A DNA stretch of 64,000 nucleotides from Candidatus Binatia bacterium (lineage in GTDB: Bacteria > Desulfobacterota > Binatia > HRBIN30). The notes below the pieces were generated by a model. The model was not told the DNA's origin. It saw only the letters and a program-made list of their open reading frames with translations, and ran no database searches. The stretch is taken from assembly GCA_026004215.1 (NCBI GenBank), contig BPIR01000003.1, positions 1 through 64,000 on the forward strand, read 5' to 3'. Positions 17,791 through 25,726 of this stretch are shown piece by piece; the first letter of the stretch is position 1, and each line of letters starts with the position of its first letter. A program made the translations under genes and the position numbers.

Positions 17791-18813
17791 TCAAGAGAGG
17801 GAGCGCGAACGCTGATAACGACGGTAGTCGTAGCCAGTGGCCATGACGGCGAGCAAAGGACCAAAGCGCCCCTCGACTTCACGGCGCAGAACCCGGAGAC
17901 AATCGAACCACTCGTGGAACTTCGGCTCTAAAGCTGCCCAGGGTTCGGCCTGGTCGAGGAATGCCCGTTGCAGCAAGATGCAGAGTTGCCGCGCCGCGCT
18001 CAGACGCAACGCGTTCGGGAATGCATCCCATTCCAGCAAGCCGAGAGGTCGCACCCGATCGTAGGGTCGCACCAGGGTTTCGAAGCGATCGAGGTCGTAG
18101 CCGTTTTTCCCGAAGCAAAACCGATTCACCGCGTTGGCGAGATCGAAAATGAACGGGCCGCGCGAGTCCGGCTCGCAGTTGAGCACCAGCCGAAGTTTGT
18201 TGCCGTAAAAACAAAACCGGTGCGGGTCCATCTCGACCAAGATCGGCCCGCGCGGCAGTTTGGCGACGTCGAGGGCGGAGCACAGGTAGCGAACCTCTTC
18301 GTCGAGCACCCGCCCGGCACGCGCGAGATACGGAGGCAAATGCGGCTGCACCGCTGCAAAGAGCTGCCACACGCGTTCCAGGGTGAGCTTGCTGTCCGCT
18401 CCTTTGCGGTACCCTTTTCCCGCCATGTGGTAGTGGGCGAGGCTTTCCCCCAAGGCAGCAAGCTGCGGAGCATTGCCGGGATCGAACGGTTGGAGACGCC
18501 ATTCGCGAAGGGGGTGCACGCTCCAGACTGTGGCGCCGAGAGGATGCCAATAGCGACCGTTACGGTCCGTGAGCGGCACGAGGACGGGAAATCCATGGTC
18601 GCGCAAGTAAACCAAAAAGTGCGCTGTGCGCTTGAGTTCGAGGTCCGAGCGCGGAGCAGTTCGCCGCACAACGTAACGGCCGCGGGACGTTTCGATCAGC
18701 ATCGTCCCTAATGGGCAGTTGCGCAGCCGGCGCACCCGCAACACGCCGCGCAGTCCAAAAGCCGTCACGATTGCGGCAGTGTTGAATTTGACCTTTGCGG
18801 GGCTGTACTCCAT
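17791..18813 (-). CDS. Aminoglycoside phosphotransferase-fold protein, probably catalytically degenerate
   Basis: The 340-residue product has the APH/choline-kinase layout: an N-terminal lobe with RGRYVVRR (Lys/Arg strand), HFLVYLRDHGFPVLVPL, then ESLAHYHMAGKGYRKG, and a C-terminal helical lobe. The catalytic loop normally HGDxHxxN reads VEMDPHRFCFYG, keeping an Asp but lacking the His and the metal-binding Asn. The IDF/DFG-equivalent Asp is replaced in LVLNCEPDS. FIFDLANAVN fits the following DLA motif. It therefore looks like a pseudokinase or a highly diverged kinase. It lies between folE and queE, and starts 216 nt downstream of queE. Its substrate is unknown. Confidence 0.7.
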   Translation of the reverse strand: MEYSPAKVKFNTAAIVTAFGLRGVLRVRRLRNCPLGTMLIETSRGRYVVRRTAPRSDLELKRTAHFLVYLRDHGFPVLVPLTDRNGRYWHPLGATVWSVHPLREWRLQPFDPGNAPQLAALGESLAHYHMAGKGYRKGADSKLTLERVWQLFAAVQPHLPPYLARAGRVLDEEVRYLCSALDVAKLPRGPILVEMDPHRFCFYGNKLRLVLNCEPDSRGPFIFDLANAVNRFCFGKNGYDLDRFETLVRPYDRVRPLGLLEWDAFPNALRLSAARQLCILLQRAFLDQAEPWAALEPKFHEWFDCLRVLRREVEGRFGPLLAVMATGYDYRRYQRSRSLS

Positions 18814-19029
18814 GCGGGAGCTCCCTCGGAGAGCCAGGACGTGCCCGTACCCTACGCCAGGCAGGGTTCCGAAGTCAACAAAATTTTCGGCTGTTTGTTC
18901 GCTGTGGCCTGGACCTCGAGCTTGCCCGCGGGTGGCTTACTTGCGACTATGGAATAGTGATTCGGGAGCCTCGGGTTGCGTGGGGGCATCCCCGACTTGG
19001 ACCCCAGCCCCCCTTGCTGCCCGGGTTGG

Positions 19030-19770
19030 CTAAAGAATCCCGAGAAATTTATGAACCTGGGGGAGGACGCGCACCAGGCGATGGCGCTGCCGGGCGGTTT
19101 CGAACAGGGCGGCGAGCTTTGCTGGGGAAATGCAAACTGTTCCGTCCGGATCCACGATGGGCTGAAGAAACATTGTGGTCGCCGGTGCCACGTCGGCCAC
19201 TAACGCAGCGGCTTCAGCCACCTCGCCCGGCGCCGTGCGGTCATCTACCGGCACCTTGACATAGCACTCCCGCTCCTTGGCCAGTGCGAGAAACTCGCGG
19301 TGCTCGGTCCAAAAAGCTCGTTCGCCGCTGTTGCTGGGAAGTTTGATGTCCATGCTGATTACCTGCACCGCGGGCAACACCAGGGCGAGTTGTTGCGGGA
19401 GCATGCCGTTGGTTTCCAGGAGGATGGGCAGCCCCGGAGCCACCTCGCCGATAAATTCCCGCAGAAACTTGGCTTGGACGAGCGGTTCCCCGCCGGTGAG
19501 CGCGATCATTTGTAGGCCCGGTTCGCGCTGGCGAAAATAATGGACGGCCGCCCGCAGTTCTTCGGGGCTCACCGGATTTTGGCGGACGTGGACCTCGGAG
19601 CTCGAGGGTTCGTGCCACCGCCACGTGGAGCTCCGTTCCAGTGCATCGGGAGTGTCGCAGTAGCGGCAGCGCAAATTGCAGCCCGCGAAGCGCACGAATA
19701 AATGCCGCTCGCCGACGCGGGAACCCTCTCCCTGAAACGATGCGAAGATCTCGCTCAAATAACCCAGCAT
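19030..19770 (-). CDS. queE: 7-carboxy-7-deazaguanine synthase (radical SAM)
   Basis: Makes the 7-deazaguanine core from CPH4 in queuosine biosynthesis. From ATG 19770 (MLGYLSEIFASFQGEG, the conserved family start) the product has 246 residues. The [4Fe-4S]/SAM motif is Cys31, Cys35, Cys38 in CNLRCRYC, and TGGEPL and LETNG motifs follow. A 14-codon extension upstream is possible but not conserved in sequence. With folE at 17.2 kb it supplies two steps of the same pathway; queC and queD are not in this window. Confidence 0.92.
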   Translation of the reverse strand: MLGYLSEIFASFQGEGSRVGERHLFVRFAGCNLRCRYCDTPDALERSSTWRWHEPSSSEVHVRQNPVSPEELRAAVHYFRQREPGLQMIALTGGEPLVQAKFLREFIGEVAPGLPILLETNGMLPQQLALVLPAVQVISMDIKLPSNSGERAFWTEHREFLALAKERECYVKVPVDDRTAPGEVAEAAALVADVAPATTMFLQPIVDPDGTVCISPAKLAALFETARQRHRLVRVLPQVHKFLGIL

Positions 19771-19821
19771 GGTCGTGCGGTCTCCGTAGCGGCGAGGCGA
19801 ACCGCCGGGCAAGATCGCGGT

Positions 19822-21135
19822 CTACGGATGCAAAACGGCAATGACAATGTCCATGACGTTGGTTCCGGTCGGGCCTGGGCGAAACAAATCGTGAAGCGCT
19901 TCAAAAAAGTGATAGGAGTCATTGGCAGCCAGATACCGTGCGGGGTCGAGCCCCAGGGTTCGGGCTCGGTCGAACGAGCTGCCGTCTACGAAGGCTCCGG
20001 CGGCGTCGGTGGGGCCGTCAATACCATCCGTGCCGGCGCTCAGAAGGGTCACTGGTTTGTTGGCCAACTGGGTCACGAGCGCCAAAGCGAACTCCTGATT
20101 GCGGCCGCCGAGTCCCGAGCCTCGGACCGTCACCGTGGTTTCGCCCCCGGCTACGAGGCATCGCGGTCGGCCTGCGACTGCATGCGCGAGGCATTCGTCG
20201 ACGATTTTGCTGAAAGCTTCGGCCGCTAGTCGCGCCTCGCCTTGAAGGGGCTGCTGGATGACTTCCGCTTCCCAACCCTGGGCGCGTGCCGCCTGAGCCA
20301 CTGCCGTTTTAGCGTCTTGGTTACTGGCGACGATCCGATAATGAGCGAAAGCGGATTCGGGGTCTGACGGCTTGAGAGTTTCGGGGATGGTTCCAGCTAA
20401 CCCTTGTTCGACCACGGTGCGTACGGATGTCGGCACCTTGGACCAAAGTCCGTACCGTTCCAACACCGCTCGAGCCTCGGCAAATGTGGTGGGGTCGGGC
20501 ACCGTCGGGCCGGAACCGATGGTTGGGGGGTCATCCCCGATCACGTCGGAAATGGCGACCGTGAAGACGTCGCGCGCGAGGGCGCGGAGCAAGCCCCCTC
20601 CTTTGATTCGGGAAATGTGCTTTCGCACGGTGTTGACCGCTTGCACCGGGGCACCGCTCGCCAGCAGCAAGCGCGTGGTCACGATCTTGTCGGCGAGGGT
20701 AATCGGCGGCCGGGGTGCGGCGACTAAGCTCGACGCTCCCCCGCTCAAAAGGAAAATGGCTGCTCGTTCGCTGCCGCCGCGTGCGAGCGCGAGCAAGTGT
20801 TCTGCTGCGGCGAGCGACTGATGATTTGGCGTCGGATGGGCGCCACGCAACACGGTGATCCCTGGTACTTCCGCTTCGTTGCCTGGGCTCGTGACCACAG
20901 CGCCGCGGTACGAACCGGGTGGAAGTATCGGCACCAGCCCTCGCGCCAGGCGAGCGGATGCTTTGCCGGCGCCGAGGACCAGCACCGGCAAGGGGATCTC
21001 GGTGGGACTCTGCGGGTTTTCTACCCAGTAAAGCCGGCCCTCGGCAAAACGAAAGGCTCGCGCGATACAGCGCTCGGGCAGCGCTGCGGCGATCGCTTGC
21101 GCGTAAAATTCTTGCAGCTTTGCTCGATAGAGCAT
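19822..21135 (-). CDS. Glycerate 2-kinase (MOFRL/GckA-TtuD family)
   Basis: Phosphorylates D-glycerate to 2-phosphoglycerate. From ATG 21135 the product is 437 residues. Signatures include VLVLGAGKASARLA, GAHPTPNHQS, LLSGGASSL, the GGGL turn, ISDVIGDDPPTIGSGPTVPD and, in the C-terminal MOFRL domain, CLVAGGETTVTVRGSGLGGRNQE and LLSAGTDGIDGPTDAAGA. It may work with the serine/glyoxylate transaminase nearby in glyoxylate or serine metabolism, but the two genes are separated and the link is inference. Confidence 0.92.
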   Translation of the reverse strand: MLYRAKLQEFYAQAIAAALPERCIARAFRFAEGRLYWVENPQSPTEIPLPVLVLGAGKASARLARGLVPILPPGSYRGAVVTSPGNEAEVPGITVLRGAHPTPNHQSLAAAEHLLALARGGSERAAIFLLSGGASSLVAAPRPPITLADKIVTTRLLLASGAPVQAVNTVRKHISRIKGGGLLRALARDVFTVAISDVIGDDPPTIGSGPTVPDPTTFAEARAVLERYGLWSKVPTSVRTVVEQGLAGTIPETLKPSDPESAFAHYRIVASNQDAKTAVAQAARAQGWEAEVIQQPLQGEARLAAEAFSKIVDECLAHAVAGRPRCLVAGGETTVTVRGSGLGGRNQEFALALVTQLANKPVTLLSAGTDGIDGPTDAAGAFVDGSSFDRARTLGLDPARYLAANDSYHFFEALHDLFRPGPTGTNVMDIVIAVLHP

Positions 21136-21210
21136 TCGGGCCGCAGTGTACCGAGAACACGCGGCCCGAACGAGAGCCGTGTGGCCAGGCGGCTCCACCG
21201 CCCGGCCAAC

Positions 21211-21633
21211 TCAGCTTTCGTCCTCTATGTCCGTTGCTCCAAGCTGGCGATACGCACGATCATCGTCGTAGCGTCGCTGGAGTTTGGCCATTTTTTCCTC
21301 TTGAGCTTGGCAGGCCACACAAAGGCGCGTAAACGGCAGCGCACTCAAGCGCGCTTCGGCAATTTCACTGTCGCAGTTTTCGCAAATTCCGTACGTTCCT
21401 TCTTCGATACGATCGAGAGCGTCTTGGATCGCCTGCAACTTTTCTCGGTCTCGGTCGCTCAGTAAGAAGGAAATCTCGCGATCGCGCTCTTCGCTGGCGA
21501 GATCGTAGCTGTCCATCCCGCCCTCTTTAGTCACGTCGCGTCCGACTTGACGCTCTTTCTCGATGTCCTGCAGCAACTGCCGGCGCATTTCGAGAAGCTT
21601 GGCTTGCATTTGCTTGAGGAATGTCTTTCTCAT
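21211..21633 (-). CDS. dksA: DksA/TraR-type RNA polymerase-binding regulator
   Basis: A 140-residue DksA. An N-terminal coiled coil has the tip pattern D41-x-x-D44-x-A46 (MDSYDLAS), the residues DksA uses in the RNA polymerase secondary channel. A four-cysteine zinc finger follows: Cys84, Cys87, Cys105, Cys108. DksA works with ppGpp to repress rRNA and activate amino-acid promoters. It lies 30 nt downstream of rimO on the same strand, so the two may be cotranscribed. Confidence 0.93.
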   Translation of the reverse strand: MRKTFLKQMQAKLLEMRRQLLQDIEKERQVGRDVTKEGGMDSYDLASEERDREISFLLSDRDREKLQAIQDALDRIEEGTYGICENCDSEIAEARLSALPFTRLCVACQAQEEKMAKLQRRYDDDRAYRQLGATDIEDES

Positions 21634-21663
21634 GGCTCGCTCGTCTGAAAAGGGCGACGCAAA

Positions 21664-23016
21664 TTAAAGGCCAACAGTCATGCTGTCAACGGCGGCATCG
21701 AACTGAGGGACTCCGCGCAAGTCGTACGTCGACGCGCCGACGATTCGTGTCGGGACGATCGTACCGACTGGCGCGGGCCTGCGCAGGTAGACGACGCCAT
21801 CGATGTCCGGCGCTTGGGTGGCGGTGCGTCCGAACCAGCGCCCGCGATGGTCTTGGCCGCAAACCAGTACGGGGACAATTTTTCCCACTTGTGCCTGTTG
21901 GTGCTCGGCAGAAATTGCCGCTTGCGTTTCCATGAGCTCCCGATACCGCCGCCGCTTCACGGTTGCGGGGACCTGCGCGGGGAGGTCCGCGGCGGGCGTG
22001 CCTTCCTCGCGCGAGTACACAAACGCCCCGAGGCGCTCGAAGCGTTGCTCGCGCACGAAGTCGAGGAGGATGCGGAAATCCTCTTCGGTTTCACCCGGAA
22101 AGCCGACAATGAAAGCAGTGCGAATGGCCACGCCCGGAATCGTTGCCCGAATGCGTGCGAGTAGGTGGCGCAGTTGAGCGGCGTCGCGCTCGCGGCGCAT
22201 GGCGCGCAGGATGCGCGTACTCGCATGCTGCAGCGGGATGTCGATGTAGGGGCAAACTTTTTCCTCGCTCGCGATGGTGTGGAGCAGTTCGTCGGTGACG
22301 TAACGGGGGTAGTTGTACAACAAGCGAATCCATTGCAGGCCGCGGATGGTGGCAAGCTCGCGCAGCAACCTCGCGAGCGTGGTACCATCGCGGCGGTCGC
22401 GGCCATAAGCCGTGAGGTCCTGAGCAACCAAGTTGATTTCCACCACGCCGTCGGCGACCAGCGCCTCTGCCTCGGCCAAGATGGAATCCATCGGGCGGCT
22501 TTCGTGGCGCCCGCGGATTTTTGGAATGATACAAAAGCTGCAGCGGTGATCGCAGCCTTCGGAGACTTTCAAATAAGCGCTGAAGAACTCTCCAGTGCGA
22601 ACGCGCGGTAGCGTAACGTCGGGGAGAAGGTGCGCTGCACCCCGGTACGGCGCGGTACGCTCCGGGCTGGCCTCGCCCAGGAGGTCGGGCAGGCGATGGA
22701 AGTCCCCTGTACCCAGAAAGGCATCCACTTCCGGCAGGGCCTCGGCCAGCTCCTCACCGTATCGTTGCACCAGGCAGCCAGTAACGATCAGTCGCCGGTG
22801 CGCTGCCCCGGCCTTCCACTGGGCCAGTTGTAGAATGGTGGCAACGGACTCCTTTTTGGCAGCTTCGATAAAGCCGCAGGTGTTCACGACCACAACATCC
22901 GCTAGGGCCGGGTCGCTCACAATTTCCGCCCCGTGGCCAGAGGCGAGTCCCAGCATGATCTCGCTGTCGACGCGATTCTTCGGGCAGCCGAGGCTTTCCA
23001 GGTAAACTTTTGGCAT
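21664..23016 (-). CDS. rimO: Ribosomal protein S12 methylthiotransferase
   Basis: Adds a methylthio group to an aspartate of ribosomal protein S12. ATG 23016 begins the conserved MPKVYLESLGCPKNRVDSE; the longer frame upstream is non-coding in appearance. The 450-residue product has the MTTase N-terminal domain (Cys11, NTCGFI, VTGCLVQRY), radical-SAM CDHRCSFCIIPKIRG, and a C-terminal TRAM domain with GVVYLRRP. The CPKN and CIIPKIRG forms are typical of RimO rather than MiaB. The parvulin gene is divergent, 148 nt away. Confidence 0.95.
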   Translation of the reverse strand: MPKVYLESLGCPKNRVDSEIMLGLASGHGAEIVSDPALADVVVVNTCGFIEAAKKESVATILQLAQWKAGAAHRRLIVTGCLVQRYGEELAEALPEVDAFLGTGDFHRLPDLLGEASPERTAPYRGAAHLLPDVTLPRVRTGEFFSAYLKVSEGCDHRCSFCIIPKIRGRHESRPMDSILAEAEALVADGVVEINLVAQDLTAYGRDRRDGTTLARLLRELATIRGLQWIRLLYNYPRYVTDELLHTIASEEKVCPYIDIPLQHASTRILRAMRRERDAAQLRHLLARIRATIPGVAIRTAFIVGFPGETEEDFRILLDFVREQRFERLGAFVYSREEGTPAADLPAQVPATVKRRRYRELMETQAAISAEHQQAQVGKIVPVLVCGQDHRGRWFGRTATQAPDIDGVVYLRRPAPVGTIVPTRIVGASTYDLRGVPQFDAAVDSMTVGL

Positions 23017-23164
23017 TGTGCGAACCGGCGTTTTTAGGGAACGGTGGTGTCGGGTGCAACCACGAACCAAAGAGGGTGCGGCGGCATTCGAGGGGCGTTT
23101 TCCGGCGGCGGGCAGGGTGCTAGGACAGTGGCACTTTGGCAGGACGTGCGACGAGGGCTGTGCA

Positions 23165-24112
23165 ATGATGTGGACACGATCTTTGTTTCTCGCAGGCACT
23201 TTGCTGGCGGTGCTGGGTCGCGGGGTTTTTGCTTCGCCGGTCGCAGGCAAAATAGCCGCGCGTGTCAATGGCCAGCCGATTCCAGCCGAAGAAGTTTACA
23301 GACTCGCGGAGCAAATTGCCGAGGGTGCGAAAACCTCGGTCGAGGCCACATGGAGCGATGCGTTGGACCAGGCGGTGGTTACCGAGCTGCTGCGGCAGGC
23401 AGCAAGCTCGAAGGGAATTCGGGTGAGTGACAAGGAAGTGGAGGAGGAAATCCAGGAAATCCGTTCTTATCCCGAGGGACATCCCATGCGCGACTGGCTC
23501 AAGAAAATCGACGCGCAGCGGGCGAGAAAAGAGCTGCGCCGCAGTTTGACCATCGAGAAGTTTTTGGATCAGCAAATCAAGGTCCGTGTTACCCAAGGGC
23601 AGATCGAGCAATACTATCAGGAACACGGAGAGCAGTTCGATCGGCCGCCAATGGTGCGCGCCAGTCACATCTTGATTCGCGTTCCAGGCAACGACCGAGA
23701 CGCAGCCCGCCGGCGCGCCGAGGAATTGCTCGAGCGCGCCCGTAAGGGAGAGGATTTCGCGGCGTTGGCCAAAAGCTACTCCCAGGATGCGTACACTGCG
23801 CCCAAGGGCGGGGACCTAGGATATTTCCCCGAACGTCCCACTCCGGTGGCACAGGCTGCGTACCAAATGGATGTCGGGCAAATCAGCGACCTGGTGGAAA
23901 GTCCGTATGGTTTTCACATCATCAAGGTAACGGAGAAGCGCCCGGCCGGCCGTGCCCCTTTGTCGGAGGTTGCTGATGAAATTCGCTCGCTACTCGAGGA
24001 CGACCAGCGGGAAGAGGCTGAAGAGGCGCTGATCGAGAAGCTTCGGTCCCAAGCTCGAATCGAGGTGCTGATGCCAAACCTCGACGCCGGGTCAGCTCGA
24101 CGAAAACCTTGA
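23165..24112 (+). CDS. Periplasmic peptidyl-prolyl isomerase of the parvulin (PpiC/SurA) type
   Basis: ATG 23165 or 23168 starts a signal peptide (TRSLFLAGTLLAVLGRGVFA). The 315-residue product has a SurA-like N-terminal helical domain (residues ~30-150, NGQPIPAEEVY, EEIQEIRSYPEG) and a parvulin domain (about 155-260: RASHILIRV, GEDFAALAKSYSQD, GGDLGYFPE, YGFHIIKVTEKR). It would fold exported or outer-membrane proteins. A lipobox is absent, so it is probably soluble in the periplasm. It faces rimO divergently. Confidence 0.88.
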   Translation: MMWTRSLFLAGTLLAVLGRGVFASPVAGKIAARVNGQPIPAEEVYRLAEQIAEGAKTSVEATWSDALDQAVVTELLRQAASSKGIRVSDKEVEEEIQEIRSYPEGHPMRDWLKKIDAQRARKELRRSLTIEKFLDQQIKVRVTQGQIEQYYQEHGEQFDRPPMVRASHILIRVPGNDRDAARRRAEELLERARKGEDFAALAKSYSQDAYTAPKGGDLGYFPERPTPVAQAAYQMDVGQISDLVESPYGFHIIKVTEKRPAGRAPLSEVADEIRSLLEDDQREEAEEALIEKLRSQARIEVLMPNLDAGSARRKP

Positions 24113-24258
24113 CGCTCCGCACCGGCGTCGCGTGCGTTCGCTCGCTCACCGAGCGCCCGCCCAGACGGGAACCGCGCAGCGCTTTTGGGGCGAGCCGTGC
24201 CACCGCGCACCCCGCGCCACACGGTCCAGCGCGGTTCTAACCCGGTGACGCGGGCGGC

Positions 24259-24570
24259 CTACATGCCGCTAGCGGCGGGCTTGGCCGCTGGCCGTTTTGG
24301 TCGGCTGGCTGGCTTCGACTTCGCAGAAGCCGGCTTGGCTTTTTGCTTCGCGGACTTTTCGAGCTCTTGCCGCACCTCTCGTGCGTACTTTTCCACCTGG
24401 GCGGCTACGGCAGCAGCCTGTTTGCGCAACTGGTTGGCGGTGGCTTCCCAGCGCTTCAGGATTCCCGTTTCCTGCACGCGTTTGCGGATCTCTGTCCGCA
24501 ATTGCTTCGCGGCATTTTCCACTTCGCGCACGAGCAGTGCAATCCGATCATTTCTACCCTTATCGGCCAT
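24259..24570 (-). CDS. Small coiled-coil protein with basic Ala/Lys/Pro tail
   Basis: ATG 24570 follows AAGGAGGG at 7-nt spacing, better than the ATG two codons upstream. The 103-residue product is a long helix (RIALLVREVENAAKQLRTEI ... EKYAREVRQELEKS) followed by a Lys/Ala/Pro/Ser tail (KPASAKSKPASRPKRP). The layout recalls phasin-like or histone-H1-like proteins, which bind granules or DNA. No family can be fixed from this. It is monocistronic, with 146 nt of gene-free sequence to the parvulin gene. Confidence 0.6.
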   Translation of the reverse strand: MADKGRNDRIALLVREVENAAKQLRTEIRKRVQETGILKRWEATANQLRKQAAAVAAQVEKYAREVRQELEKSAKQKAKPASAKSKPASRPKRPAAKPAASGM

Positions 24571-24789
24571 CCCCAACCCTCCTTATGAGCTATGAGTTTG
24601 CTTGAGCCGCTTACCAGAATCGCTCCCTCTTGCATAGCCACACTTTGTTGCGCAAACGCAACTTCACAGCGCTCTTGCCGATAGCACCCGTGGGAAAGAG
24701 CGCGGGTGGATCGGTAGTGAGTTACGTTTGCTTGGCCGATTCATGACGTTGGCCCAACGATTGCACAGCCTGGCGACCGAGGTCGGGCC

Positions 24790-25197
24790 ATGACAGCGGC
24801 AGAGCGATGGATCTTCGAGGAGCTATTTTCAGAGGATGTATTGCTGCCTTCGCAGTACTTTCGGGATCTGGCGGCCGATCGGCCGTTACGGTCGGGCGAG
24901 TGTTATCTGCTGGCGGCGCTACTTGCCGACGCGATTCGCTGTTACCAGCGAAACTACCTTGCGCGCGACCGCGCGGGCCAGCGGCTGTTTCGCGAAGCCG
25001 AGCAATGGCTCATGGAGTGCGAGCCGGCGCCACGTTGCGATGGTTCGTTTTCGTTTCAGTACGTTTGTGATGTGTTGCGGCTGGATCCGGAAGACATCCG
25101 CCGCCGCCTGCGCCGGTGGAGCGCCACGCAACCACCGCGGCCCGAGCCGGCTCCGCGTTCCCGGCGCGGGCGGCGGCCCACCACCAGCGAAGCGTGA
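24790..25197 (+). CDS. Hypothetical protein, 135 residues
   Basis: A helical protein with no signal peptide. The middle reads AIRCYQRNYLARDRAGQRLFREAEQWLM, then FSFQYVCDVLRLDPEDIRRRLRRW, the pattern of a small family common in deltaproteobacteria in which the second part resembles a helix-turn-helix. The C-terminal 25 residues are disordered and Arg/Pro rich. It may be a DNA-binding regulator, but that is a guess. It precedes the ArsC-like gene by 46 nt. Confidence 0.6.
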   Translation: MTAAERWIFEELFSEDVLLPSQYFRDLAADRPLRSGECYLLAALLADAIRCYQRNYLARDRAGQRLFREAEQWLMECEPAPRCDGSFSFQYVCDVLRLDPEDIRRRLRRWSATQPPRPEPAPRSRRGRRPTTSEA

Positions 25198-25243
25198 GGC
25201 ACGATCTCGACAGGCGTCGAGTGGTCCGTGTAACATTTGCGCC

Positions 25244-25603
25244 ATGAACAAGCTGGTCATTTACCATAACCCGCGCTGCGCAAAGAGCCGGCAAGCATTG
25301 GCGTTGTTGCAAGAGCGTGGTGTGCCCCTCGAAGTGGTGGAATATCTGAAGCAGCCGCTGCGCTTGGAAGAGCTCAAGTCGCTGCGGAAGAAGCTCGGCC
25401 TGCCCGCGCAAGAGTGGGTGCGCCGGAAGGAAAAGGAATATGCGCAAGCGGGGTTGAACGCGAGCAGCAGCGAAGACGAAATCCTGGCCGCAATGGCCCG
25501 CTACCCGATCTTGATGGAACGGCCGATCGTCGTGCGGGGAAACAAGGCGGTGGTGGGTCGGCCCCCGGAGCGTGTTTTGGAGCTTCTCGAAGGCCGCTCT
25601 TGA
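25244..25603 (+). CDS. ArsC-family arsenate reductase (glutaredoxin type) or Spx-like protein
   Basis: A 119-residue protein of the ArsC/Spx/YffB family. The N-terminus IYHNPRCAKSRQAL places the redox Cys12 in the ArsC position, and MERPIVVRGNKAVVGRPPERVLEL is the conserved C-terminal strand-helix. True ArsC enzymes reduce arsenate with glutaredoxin. No ars operon genes surround it, so the name ArsC is by family, not by context. The start at 25244 is fixed by the family N-terminus; no clear ribosome site precedes it. Confidence 0.85.
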   Translation: MNKLVIYHNPRCAKSRQALALLQERGVPLEVVEYLKQPLRLEELKSLRKKLGLPAQEWVRRKEKEYAQAGLNASSSEDEILAAMARYPILMERPIVVRGNKAVVGRPPERVLELLEGRS

Positions 25604-25726
25604 TCGTGTGGGGGCTCCGACATGTGGGGCAAAGGCCCGTCCCCTAGGGGCTGCGCGTCGTTGAAGGCTTCAGCTGGCGTATCCTGAAGAAACAACGGGC
25701 CAGGGAAGGCCAAGGCTCATGCGTTT

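Noticed and set aside
17018..17794. Long minus-strand frame across folE
   Set aside because: It overlaps folE in another frame and its product is His/Arg/Gly-rich with no motif.
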